Assembly: GCF_001045435.1 (NCBI RefSeq)
Contig: NZ_LFNG01000013.1
Span: 58,511-122,510, forward strand
DNA from: Chryseobacterium koreense CCUG 49689
GTDB taxonomy: Bacteria > Bacteroidota > Bacteroidia > Flavobacteriales > Weeksellaceae
Direction of reading: 5' to 3'
DNA length: 64,000 nucleotides
Part shown: one piece after another, positions 1 through 7,258 of the stretch
Position numbering within the stretch: position 1 is the first letter of the stretch
Layout: every line of letters begins with the position of its first letter
The notes under the pieces: generated by a model
Told to the model about the DNA's origin: nothing
What the model saw: only the letters and a program-made list of their open reading frames with translations
The model's database searches: none
Made by a program: the position numbers and the translations under genes

Positions 1-1
1 G

Positions 2-460
2 CTGAGTGAAGCAATTTTCACCGGCAAAGAAAAGGTGGATCTTTCCAAAAAATATCCAAAGAAAGGAGAAATCCGAAATGAAAACTATTACTTTGATGAT
101 GATAATTACGCCAGATTCCAGCAACCATGGACATTAAACATCAACGCACAATACGGCTATACCAAAAGTTTATCTAAATTTGGAAACCAGGTAGCATCCG
201 TAGGTTTGGACGCAACCCTTAAGCTGACGCCGTACTGGAACCTCAACGGAAACCTGTATTATGATGTAGTCACAAAACAGATTGCCAACACCAGGATTGG
301 TTTTGCACGCGATCAAAGAAGTTTCACCATTAATTTCAACTGGATTCCTTATGGGCAATATAAAGTGTACGATTTCTTTATTGGAATCAAGGCGAATATT
401 TTGCAGGATGCCCTGAAATACAAGGATAGAAGCTTCAATCAGCCGAATGCACCTTTTTAG
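2..460 (+). CDS. lptD: Outer-membrane barrel protein, C-terminal part (LptD-like), partial
   Basis: Only about 152 C-terminal codons are inside the window; the frame is already open at base 2, so the 5' end lies to the left. The visible part alternates polar and hydrophobic residues in beta-strand fashion (WTLNINAQYGYT, LDATLKLTPYWNLNGNLYY, RSFTINFNWIPYGQYKVYDF), as in the end of a large outer-membrane barrel. I recognise it as the tail of the Bacteroidota LPS-assembly protein LptD, which inserts lipopolysaccharide in the outer leaflet. An LptD gene upstream of ridA is a common order in related genomes. Without the N-terminal OstA-like domain this remains a family-level call; another large barrel protein is possible. 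Confidence 0.62.
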   Translation: MSEAIFTGKEKVDLSKKYPKKGEIRNENYYFDDDNYARFQQPWTLNINAQYGYTKSLSKFGNQVASVGLDATLKLTPYWNLNGNLYYDVVTKQIANTRIGFARDQRSFTINFNWIPYGQYKVYDFFIGIKANILQDALKYKDRSFNQPNAPF

Positions 461-537
461 AGGAATGATTGAATCATAAAAGTGGCCGGGCAAAATCTCA
501 AACTTTACAACTCCCACCAAATAATTCGAAAAAACTT

Positions 538-545
538 TATATTTG
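538..545 (+). promoter_or_regulatory. Bacteroidota -7 element ahead of ridA
   Basis: TATATTTG fits the TAnnTTTG consensus and lies 26 bases before the ridA start codon. No convincing -33 TTTG is seen at the usual distance. Confidence 0.5.
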
Positions 546-571
546 CAGATTAGATCTAAGAGAAAAGTACT

Positions 572-952
572 ATGAAAAAAATAATCTCTACGGATAAAGC
601 TCCGGCTGCAATCGGCCCTTATTCACAGGCCAATTTGGCCAACGGGATTTTATATATTTCTGGACAGATTCCGGTAAATGCGCAAACCGGAAAACTGGAA
701 GAAGGCATCGAAAATGCAACCCACCAGGTGATGAAAAACCTGGAAGCCATTTTAGCCCAAGCCGGAATGACTTTCAAAAACGTGGTGAAGGCAACCATTT
801 TCCTTAAGAATATGGACGATTTTTCGGCGATGAATGAAATCTACGCTTCGTACCTGGATCCCGAAAGTTTTCCTGCAAGAGAAACAGTTCAGGTTTCCTG
901 CCTGCCAAAAAATGTGGATATTGAAATCTCGATGATCGCTCACGAAAATTAA
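572..952 (+). CDS. ridA: RidA family reactive intermediate deaminase
   Basis: This 126-residue protein has the usual length of the RidA/YjgF/UK114 family. Known members hydrolyse reactive enamine/imine intermediates released by PLP enzymes such as threonine dehydratase, protecting other enzymes from damage. Family marks visible are the start IISTDKAPAAIGPYSQA, the segment LYISGQIPVNAQTG, the arginine in FPARETVQV and the C-terminal VDIEISMIA. A -7 promoter element lies just upstream. Its stop codon is immediately followed by the ATG of the next gene, so the two are probably co-transcribed and translationally coupled. Confidence 0.95.
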   Translation: MKKIISTDKAPAAIGPYSQANLANGILYISGQIPVNAQTGKLEEGIENATHQVMKNLEAILAQAGMTFKNVVKATIFLKNMDDFSAMNEIYASYLDPESFPARETVQVSCLPKNVDIEISMIAHEN

Positions 953-1396
953 ATGAATTTCCTTCGGAATACTTTGGCGGTGCTTATTGGCCTCGCTGTT
1001 TCGGCACTTATTATCACGATCGGGATTCGTTTGAATCCTTCGTGGATCAACTATGAAGCCATGTCGCCATTCCAGCAATGGGAGAAAGTACTGAGAAGTG
1101 TGGAACACAATCCGTACTTCTTTGTGGTGCTGCTCATTTCCTCGGGAATTGCGGCAACCGTGGGCGGCGTGGTAACCGCCATCATTGTGAAATATGCTAA
1201 AGTGGCTTACGCCATCCTGATTGGCTTTATCCTGCTTTTCATTGCGATGCTGGACATCATTATTTTTCCTTATCATCCTACTTTCTACAAGATTCTGATC
1301 TTCCTCACCTTCTTCCCTTTCGCATGGATAGGCGGAAAAATCACTGAAGTGATTTATGAAAGAAAAAAGAAGCGAAACCGAAGGCTTCAAAAATAA
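953..1396 (+). CDS. Small four-helix membrane protein, unknown function
   Basis: The 147-residue product is very hydrophobic, with likely membrane segments near residues 5-25, 55-79, 85-105 and 110-130 and a strongly basic C-terminal tail (ERKKKRNRRLQK) that should be cytoplasmic. The ATG follows the ridA stop with no gap, and an intrinsic terminator begins right at its stop codon, so it is the last gene of a ridA operon. I do not recognise a named family. Similar small integral membrane proteins follow ridA in related flavobacteria, but no function is inferred. Confidence 0.85.
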   Translation: MNFLRNTLAVLIGLAVSALIITIGIRLNPSWINYEAMSPFQQWEKVLRSVEHNPYFFVVLLISSGIAATVGGVVTAIIVKYAKVAYAILIGFILLFIAMLDIIIFPYHPTFYKILIFLTFFPFAWIGGKITEVIYERKKKRNRRLQK

Positions 1397-1424
1397 AAAA
1401 GCGCAACCTTTCAGTTGCGCTTTT
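1397..1424. terminator. Bidirectional intrinsic terminator
   Basis: An 11-bp perfect stem (aaaagcgcaac / gttgcgctttt) with a six-base loop. It has A's on the left flank and T's on the right, so it can end both the ridA operon and the convergent protease gene. Confidence 0.85.
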
Positions 1425-1462
1425 CTTATTAATTTTCTTCATTCGTGTTTTTTGTTTCTAAA

Positions 1463-2986
1463 TCAAGGCATTTTAAATCCTCTCGTCGTGATTCTACCGA
1501 AATCATCCACATATTTCACCTGAACGTTTCCTTGGTATTTGTCCAGGATTTTCTCCACATCTTTCTGTGAATTCACAGGTTTTCCATTGATTTCGATCAC
1601 GATATAATTATCTACGATTCCTATTTTCGCCATTTCACTTCCATCTAGTACATTTTTGGCGATCACACCGCTGGTCAAACCATAGTCGGTTTTGAACTTT
1701 TCACTTAATGGCTCAAATTCGGCGCCGATTTTTTCGGTCACGCTCAAATCGGCTTTGCTTCTGAAAGTGGTATTCCCTTTTTCATCTTTCAGGGTCACAT
1801 TGGTGGTGTTTTCCTTGCCGTTTCTAAGGTAAGTTACCGCCACTTTATCTCCCGGTCTTTTGCTTCCCACAGCAAATGAAAGGTCATAATAGTTTGAAAT
1901 CACGGTATTGTCCACTTTGGTAATGATATCGCCGGGTCTCAAACCAGCATCTTCCGCTCCACCTTTTGCAGTGACATCTGTGATGTAAACCCCTTCATTG
2001 GCTTTAATGTTGGTTTTGTTTTGTTGGTTGTATTGCGCAACTTGTCTGGTATCCGACAGATCCAAAGATCTCACGCCCAGGAATCCTCGCTGAACCAAAC
2101 CAAATTTCTTGATATCTTCCACCACTTTTCTCGCGAGATTGGATGGAACTGCAAATCCGTAACCTTCATAATATCCGGTTTTGGATGAAATAGCGGAATT
2201 GATCCCGATCAGTTCTCCATTTGGATTTACCAAAGCACCACCTGAATTTCCAGGATTGATCGCCGCATCGGTTTGGATAAAGTTTTCAATCGGCGTTCTG
2301 GATTGCTGACTTAGTAAATCAATGCTTCTTCCTTTAGCAGAAACGATTCCCGCGGTCACCGTGGAATTCAGACCCATTGGATTTCCTACTGCCAAAACCC
2401 ATTGCCCCACTTCCACATTGTCAGAATTGGCAAAATTGAGGTAAGGCAAACCTTTTTCTTCAATTTTTAAAAGTGCGATATCAGTGGTTGGATCTGTCCC
2501 AACCAAGTTAGCGACGTATGTTTTCTTGTTCGAAAGCTGTACCTCCAGTTTTGTGGCACCTGCAATCACGTGGTTATTTGAAATAATATAGCCATCTGGG
2601 GAAATAATCACTCCGGAACCCATTCCTCGAGGCATTTCCTGCTGTGGCTGCTGTTGTGGCTGTCTTTGGTTATTCCCAAAAGGATTCCCAAAGAACAGGT
2701 CAAACAAATCCTGATCGCTTCGCTGGGAGGTCCGGTTGGAAAAATTCTTGATACTGACCACCGCGGGCACGGTCATTTTTGCGGCCTTCACGAAATCATC
2801 ACCCACTCCCGCCATATTGAATGATGCGAAACTGGCGTCCGTATTTTTCTTCGGAGCGAAATAGGAAAATTCCGAGTCATGATTTTTGACTCCGAAATAA
2901 TTAATTGCCCCAAAAGTAGTTGCGCCGGAAATTACTCCGACAAAAGCATAAGGTATAAGCTTTTTCAAGTTGTTCTTCATCGTCAT
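1463..2986 (-). CDS. degP: DegP/HtrA (Do) family serine endopeptidase
   Basis: A 507-residue periplasmic protease/chaperone that degrades misfolded envelope proteins. Residues 8-28 form an uncleaved-anchor or signal-like helix. The trypsin-like domain carries the triad His139 (SNNHVIAG), Asp169 (TTDIALLKI) and Ser248 (NPGNSGGAL). Two PDZ regions follow: one near 310-400 with GVYITDVTAKGGAEDAGLRPGD, and a degenerate one at the C-terminus. A Gln/Pro-rich linker (QRQPQQQPQQ) sits before the protease core, as in the DegP LA loop. The start could be Met1 or Met3. A -7 element (TAAATTTG on this strand) lies at 3026-3033. The gene is convergent with the ridA operon and monocistronic. Confidence 0.95.
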   Translation of the reverse strand: MTMKNNLKKLIPYAFVGVISGATTFGAINYFGVKNHDSEFSYFAPKKNTDASFASFNMAGVGDDFVKAAKMTVPAVVSIKNFSNRTSQRSDQDLFDLFFGNPFGNNQRQPQQQPQQEMPRGMGSGVIISPDGYIISNNHVIAGATKLEVQLSNKKTYVANLVGTDPTTDIALLKIEEKGLPYLNFANSDNVEVGQWVLAVGNPMGLNSTVTAGIVSAKGRSIDLLSQQSRTPIENFIQTDAAINPGNSGGALVNPNGELIGINSAISSKTGYYEGYGFAVPSNLARKVVEDIKKFGLVQRGFLGVRSLDLSDTRQVAQYNQQNKTNIKANEGVYITDVTAKGGAEDAGLRPGDIITKVDNTVISNYYDLSFAVGSKRPGDKVAVTYLRNGKENTTNVTLKDEKGNTTFRSKADLSVTEKIGAEFEPLSEKFKTDYGLTSGVIAKNVLDGSEMAKIGIVDNYIVIEINGKPVNSQKDVEKILDKYQGNVQVKYVDDFGRITTRGFKMP

Positions 2987-3267
2987 AAATTATTTATCTT
3001 TTACTTTTTTAGAATTGTTACTCAACAAATTTAGTGCTAAATAAGTAATGATGGAAATGGGATTGTTTCAGTTTTAACTATAATTTAACAGGAATTAGTA
3101 TTTTTTAATGTATTGTGCTTAATTTTAACGAAAACCGATATCCGCTTCAACAAAAAATCGGAAATTTTGGCAGATTCCATGATTTCTAAAATGACCTGAA
3201 ATATGGCTCCAAAACTGAACCGAAAATTAAAACGAAACAAATATTTCCCCAACTCAATTCCTTTGTT

Positions 3268-3275
3268 TAAATTTG
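3268..3275 (+). promoter_or_regulatory. -7 element for the amidinotransferase-family gene
   Basis: TAAATTTG matches TAnnTTTG and would give a leader of about 90 bases containing the inverted repeats noted at 3286-3337. Confidence 0.5.
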
Positions 3276-3285
3276 TGACAAGCCG

Positions 3286-3337
3286 CCGATTTAGAAAATC
3301 GGAATCAATAAAAATATAGATTTAAAAGGCGATTCCG
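3286..3337 (+). promoter_or_regulatory. Leader with two overlapping hairpins
   Basis: Stem A is ccgattt (3286-3292) with aaatcgg (3296-3302). Stem B is cggaatc (3300-3306) with gattccg (3331-3337). They share bases 3300-3302, so only one can form at a time. This is structure seen in the sequence; any regulatory role is inference. Confidence 0.35.
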
Positions 3338-3369
3338 GCTAACTATGAAAAAATATTAAACCTTAGCAA

Positions 3370-4284
3370 ATGAAGCTCAACATAAAAAACGAAACCGGAA
3401 GATTAAAGTCCGTGGTTCTGGGTCAACCAGGTTCCATGGGAAAAGTTCCGACCCTTGAAGAAAGTTATGATGCCAAATCCTATGACACCATCCAAAAAGG
3501 AATTTATCCGAAGGAAGAAGATATTGTCGCTGAAATGACCGCATTCGAGAAGGTTTTGAAAAAATATGGAGTAAAGGTTTTCCGCCCGGAAATCATTGAA
3601 GATTACAACCAGGTTTTCGCAAGAGATGTGGCTTTCGTGATTGACGATAAAATGATCATCTCCAATGTGATCTCAGACAGAGCGGATGAACAGGACGCGT
3701 ACAAAAAAATCTTCGAAGAGGTGAAATGGCGGGATATCATCAATCTGCCAGAATCCGCACATATCGAAGGCGGCGATGTGATTGTCTGGAACGACTATCT
3801 TTTCATCGGAACCTGCTACAGCGAGGATTACCGCAATTTCAAGACCGCCAGAACCAACGAATATGCCATTGATATTTTAAAGGAATATTTCCCAAAAAAG
3901 AGAATCCTGGATTTTGAATTAAACAAAAACGACCACGAACCTTTCAAGGGAATCCTGCACCTGGACTGCACTTTTAATCCGGTAGGCAAAGACAAGTGCA
4001 TTATTTACAAAGACGGTTTTGTGGATGAAAGCGACTACACCTTAATCCTGGATATCTTCGGTGAGGAAAACTGCTTCCACGTGACTGCGGAAGAAATGTT
4101 TGAAATGAATCCGAATATTTTCTCCATTTCTCCGGAAATCGTGGTTTCCGATAAGTCCTTTACCAGAATGAACAACCACCTTAGAAACGAATGGGGAATG
4201 ACCGTGGAGGAAATTCCGTACCGGGAGATCTCCAAAATGGGCGGCTTGTTGCGATGTTCTACTTTGCCTTTAGTTCGGGAGTAG
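3370..4284 (+). CDS. Amidinotransferase / arginine-deiminase superfamily protein
   Basis: A 304-residue member of the guanidino-group-modifying superfamily (arginine deiminase, dimethylarginine hydrolase, glycine amidinotransferase). The catalytic set is visible: Glu133-Gly-Gly-Asp (HIEGGDVIVW), His197 (GILHLDCTFNP) and a nucleophilic Cys296 near the end (GGLLRCSTLPL). These enzymes attack the guanidinium carbon of arginine or its derivatives. The exact substrate cannot be read here; arginine deiminase or amidinotransferase activity are both possible. A second superfamily member (ctlX) lies 0.7 kb downstream, with cutC convergent between them, suggesting local arginine/citrulline chemistry. 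Confidence 0.85.
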   Translation: MKLNIKNETGRLKSVVLGQPGSMGKVPTLEESYDAKSYDTIQKGIYPKEEDIVAEMTAFEKVLKKYGVKVFRPEIIEDYNQVFARDVAFVIDDKMIISNVISDRADEQDAYKKIFEEVKWRDIINLPESAHIEGGDVIVWNDYLFIGTCYSEDYRNFKTARTNEYAIDILKEYFPKKRILDFELNKNDHEPFKGILHLDCTFNPVGKDKCIIYKDGFVDESDYTLILDIFGEENCFHVTAEEMFEMNPNIFSISPEIVVSDKSFTRMNNHLRNEWGMTVEEIPYREISKMGGLLRCSTLPLVRE

Positions 4285-4300
4285 GTTTTTCCGGTTTATG

Positions 4301-4960
4301 CTACAATGCATTTTTCAGCTTTTTGATTTCGTCATCATCCGCAAAGGTTTCATAAGAAGGAATCGCCGAGGAATGAAAGTAGGATCCGCCGGTAAACGAT
4401 TTCAGCTCATGAATGTTCCCGGATCTTACGCCGCCGCCGATCAGAATATTAATCTGATGGGAATACTGCTCGATAAGTGCTCTTAATTTCTCCTTCCCCT
4501 TCATCGCATTTTCGGCACCTCCCGAAGTAAGAACGGTTCGAAAACCAATACGGATAAGCTTTTTGATGGCCACATCCAGATCCGGAGTCCTGTCGAACGC
4601 CCGATGAAAAGTGCATGGAATTTCACCCGCAAGTTCCACCAATTGGCGGTTTCTCTCAGTATCGATATTGTTTCCCGCAGTTAAAATTCCAAAAACAAAA
4701 CCATCTGCTCCTGCTTTTTTAAACTCCACAATGTCTTTTTTCATCTGCTCAAATTCCATGTCGGAATAGAGAAATTCGCCCCCTTTTGGACGAATCATCA
4801 CGAAAATGGGTTTGCGGTAAACCGACTTCAGATATCTGAACTCCTCAATGTAAGGAGTGGTTCCGCCCAATTGTTGGTCGGCACAGAACTCAATGCGGTC
4901 TGCAACTGATTTCAGGGCGGTTTCGGCGGAGGTCATTTCAAAGCATGCGATTTCTAACAT
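4301..4960 (-). CDS. cutC: CutC family protein
   Basis: A 219-residue TIM-barrel protein once linked to copper homeostasis; the true reaction is unsettled. Family marks are the start MLEIACFEMTSAETAL, DRIEFCADQQLGGTTP, FVMIRPKGGEFLYS, CTFHRAFD, VLTSGGAENAM and ILIGGGVRSGNI. I chose the ATG at 4960 because family members begin at this Met; an upstream in-frame start would add 16 unrelated residues. The stop lies 16 bases from the convergent amidinotransferase-fold gene. Its start is divergent from ctlX, about 66 bases away, so they may share a promoter region. Confidence 0.92.
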   Translation of the reverse strand: MLEIACFEMTSAETALKSVADRIEFCADQQLGGTTPYIEEFRYLKSVYRKPIFVMIRPKGGEFLYSDMEFEQMKKDIVEFKKAGADGFVFGILTAGNNIDTERNRQLVELAGEIPCTFHRAFDRTPDLDVAIKKLIRIGFRTVLTSGGAENAMKGKEKLRALIEQYSHQINILIGGGVRSGNIHELKSFTGGSYFHSSAIPSYETFADDDEIKKLKNAL

Positions 4961-5026
4961 ATCATTTTTTATTCTGTATAAATTTAAGTATTTTTGAAAC
5001 AATTTCAATATTAAAAATCACCATTA

Positions 5027-5950
5027 ATGCAAGCTACAGATACCGTTCTGATGATTGAGCCGATCGCTTTCGGATACAATGCGCAAACCGCTGAAAACAA
5101 TTATTTTCAAGTAGAACAAAAAGATTCCGACATTCAGCAAAAAGCACTTGCCGAATTTAATCATTTTGTGGAAAAATTACGCTCGAAAGGAATTCGGGTC
5201 ATCACGATCAAAGACACTTTGGAGCCCCATTCCCCGGATTCTATTTTCCCCAACAACTGGGTAAGTTTCCACAGTGACGGAAAAGCGGTACTTTATCCCA
5301 TGTTTGCTCCAAACCGACGGGTGGAGCGGCGTGCAGATATATTGGAAACTTTGAAATCAAAAGGTTTTGAAATTACGGAAGTGGACGATTTTTCCCAGTT
5401 CGAGCAACAGGACAAATTTCTGGAAGGAACGGGTAGTATGATTTTCGATCATGACCATAAAATTGCTTATGGCTCTGTTTCCCTGCGATTGGATGAAGGC
5501 TTGTTCAGAAAATTTTGTGATAAATATGGTTTCACTCCGGTTGTTTTTCACTCTTTTCAAAACGTAGGTGGCGAAAGATTACCGATCTATCACACTAATG
5601 TGATGATGTGCGTTGCAGATCAGTTCGTGGTCATCTGTCTGGACTGTATTGATGACGAAATGGAAAGAGAAAAAGTTCAGGAAGTCATCAAATCCACCGA
5701 AAAAGAGCTCATTGAAATCTCAGAAGACCAAATGCAGCAATTCGCCGGAAACATGCTCCAGGTAAGGAATTCCGAAGGAAAAACATTTTTAGTCATGAGC
5801 GAAACCGCCTACAAATCGCTAACTCCCGAACAAATTTCTGCGATTGAGAAATACTCAGAAATCATTTTTTCCGATTTGAACACCATCGAAACCAATGGTG
5901 GCGGAAGTGCGAGGTGCATGTTGGCGGAAGTTTTCTTGCCCAGAAATTAG
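5027..5950 (+). CDS. ctlX: Citrulline utilization hydrolase CtlX
   Basis: A 307-residue amidinotransferase-fold enzyme recognised by MIEPIAFGYNAQTAENNYFQ, PNNWVSFH, LEGTGSMIFD, the histidine in YHTNVMM (His189) and the C-terminal nucleophile in NGGGSARCMLAEVF (Cys297). CtlX proteins are assigned to citrulline hydrolysis in Bacteroidota, which lets citrulline feed arginine/ornithine metabolism. It lies on the same strand as the other guanidino-modifying gene at 3370 but is separated from it by cutC on the opposite strand, so the two are not a simple operon. Family confidence is high; the substrate comes from family knowledge, not from the sequence itself. Confidence 0.88.
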   Translation: MQATDTVLMIEPIAFGYNAQTAENNYFQVEQKDSDIQQKALAEFNHFVEKLRSKGIRVITIKDTLEPHSPDSIFPNNWVSFHSDGKAVLYPMFAPNRRVERRADILETLKSKGFEITEVDDFSQFEQQDKFLEGTGSMIFDHDHKIAYGSVSLRLDEGLFRKFCDKYGFTPVVFHSFQNVGGERLPIYHTNVMMCVADQFVVICLDCIDDEMEREKVQEVIKSTEKELIEISEDQMQQFAGNMLQVRNSEGKTFLVMSETAYKSLTPEQISAIEKYSEIIFSDLNTIETNGGGSARCMLAEVFLPRN

Positions 5951-6047
5951 CGGAGGCAATTGATTGAAAATCAACATGATCGATTCCTATTCCGTAAGAA
6001 CTACCAATTATTAATCTGGATCCTACTACATCCGGTATTCCTGCGAT

Positions 6048-6824
6048 TCAGTTCCGATCCATGTAGATGTCTTTGAAGAGGATCATCTTGGTGATTTTGG
6101 ATGAAGCCCCGTCATAAAATCCAGTTTCTTTCGAGAACTCCTTTGGATTTCTGAATGTTCCAAATATAAGGTCAAACAAAGGCAGATCAGAATAATTGTA
6201 GGCGTGTACTCCTTTGGCATGATGCAGGGAATGGGATTCCGGCCTTTGAAAAATAAATCCCATCCATTGTGGCGTCTTGATATTGGCATGCTGAATGACC
6301 GCTAAAAACGTGGCACCGTACAGCGCATAGATACTTGCCTGCGGCGTGAAACCGGCAATCCAGACCATGGTGAGACTCCCCAGAACCGTAAATCCAATCA
6401 TGTCCATCGGGCTAAAAAAGAACGCCCCATAAGTATCCACCCTTTCCGCACTGTGGTGCATCTGGTGAAAAACCCGCCACAAAACATTGTTTTTATGCAT
6501 CGACCGGTGCCAGATATAGACGCCAAGCTCATAAAGCAGCAAAGCAACTAAAGCTCCCCAATAATCTCCGAGTAAGGTGAGGTCGAAGATCCGGTATTTG
6601 TCTAAAGTTTCACCCCAAATCATCGGCAAATAAGTGGACAAAAAGAAATATGCAACAAATGCAGCAATGCCTTTGAGGCGCCAAAATTTAACATGGGGAA
6701 GTTTTCTGCCCGGAACTACTTCTTCGGCGGTCATAAGAATCAAAAAAATGGAAATGACTACGATGGATGCCGGATCCTTTGCAACCTCCCAAGGACTTGG
6801 GAGCTGTGAAAAAAAATTGTTCAT
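6048..6824 (-). CDS. Sterol desaturase / fatty acid hydroxylase family membrane protein
   Basis: A 258-residue di-iron membrane oxygenase. The histidine clusters expected of the family are present: HRSMH, HQMHHSAE and HSLHHAKG, with a further HANIK. Hydrophobic helices span the N-terminal half (VVISIFLILM, GIAAFVAYFFLSTYL, WGALVALLLYELGVYIW). Members hydroxylate or desaturate lipids such as carotenoids, ornithine lipids or sterols; the substrate here is unknown. I place the start at 6824 (MNNFFSQLPSPWEV) rather than at an in-frame start 33 codons upstream, because the extra part is unlike the family. The gene stands alone, convergent with ctlX. Confidence 0.85.
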   Translation of the reverse strand: MNNFFSQLPSPWEVAKDPASIVVISIFLILMTAEEVVPGRKLPHVKFWRLKGIAAFVAYFFLSTYLPMIWGETLDKYRIFDLTLLGDYWGALVALLLYELGVYIWHRSMHKNNVLWRVFHQMHHSAERVDTYGAFFFSPMDMIGFTVLGSLTMVWIAGFTPQASIYALYGATFLAVIQHANIKTPQWMGFIFQRPESHSLHHAKGVHAYNYSDLPLFDLIFGTFRNPKEFSKETGFYDGASSKITKMILFKDIYMDRN

Positions 6825-7258
6825 GATATTTGTTATTAGTTTTATAAAAATAAGTGCCGCACAAAAGAATTTCAAAATTCCATCATCTGCCACAAATGCC
6901 ATGAAACTAAAACGCCATCCCACACAACCAATCCCGGAGGTGGTTTCTCATGCTTTTGAGCTTCCCCGATCTTCTTCCAATATGCTTTTTATCTAAAGTG
7001 GGAAGTTACAAAGAAATCAAATACAAAATAAAAAATATTTACTTTTTTTGAGTAAATCGCAAGTTTCTTCTACAAAAAACATATAAAACAACAAATATTT
7101 TCAATCGCCGCTACATAAAAAGCGTCGGAAAAATTCCAGCCAGGGATTGCCGAACATCCTCTCTTTTTGCGGGAAACCCTTTGCAGTTTTAGCAAAATAA
7201 AATCTCCCGAAAATTTCGGGAGATCATGACAGTCTTTTTACGGACCTTTTTTCTTTTT
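6825..7258. other. Intergenic region
   Basis: A 434-base gap upstream of the hydroxylase gene and downstream of icmF, both on the minus strand. Apart from the icmF terminator at 7202-7224, I see no supported gene. The long plus-strand reading frame overlapping the hydroxylase start looks like a shadow. Confidence 0.5.
7202..7224 (-). terminator. Intrinsic terminator of icmF
   Basis: A perfect 11-bp palindrome (atctcccgaaa / tttcgggagat) with a one-base centre. On the minus strand it is followed by a T-rich tract, 35 bases beyond the icmF stop. Confidence 0.8.

Larger units (their letters stand above)
2987..3369. other. Intergenic region with divergent promoters
   Basis: A 383-base AT-rich gap between the divergent protease and amidinotransferase genes. 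It holds a minus-strand -7 element at 3026-3033, a plus-strand -7 element (TAAATTTG) at 3268-3275, and a leader with two mutually exclusive hairpins at 3286-3337. No ORF with coding character is seen. Confidence 0.6.

Noticed and set aside
752..1390. Minus-strand reading frame of 212 codons over ridA and its neighbour
   Set aside because: Both plus-strand genes are well supported; the reverse frame is rich in His, Arg and Asn, as expected of a shadow.
6634..6996. Plus-strand reading frame of 120 codons over the hydroxylase gene
   Set aside because: It is the opposite strand of a well-supported family gene and shows no protein family character.
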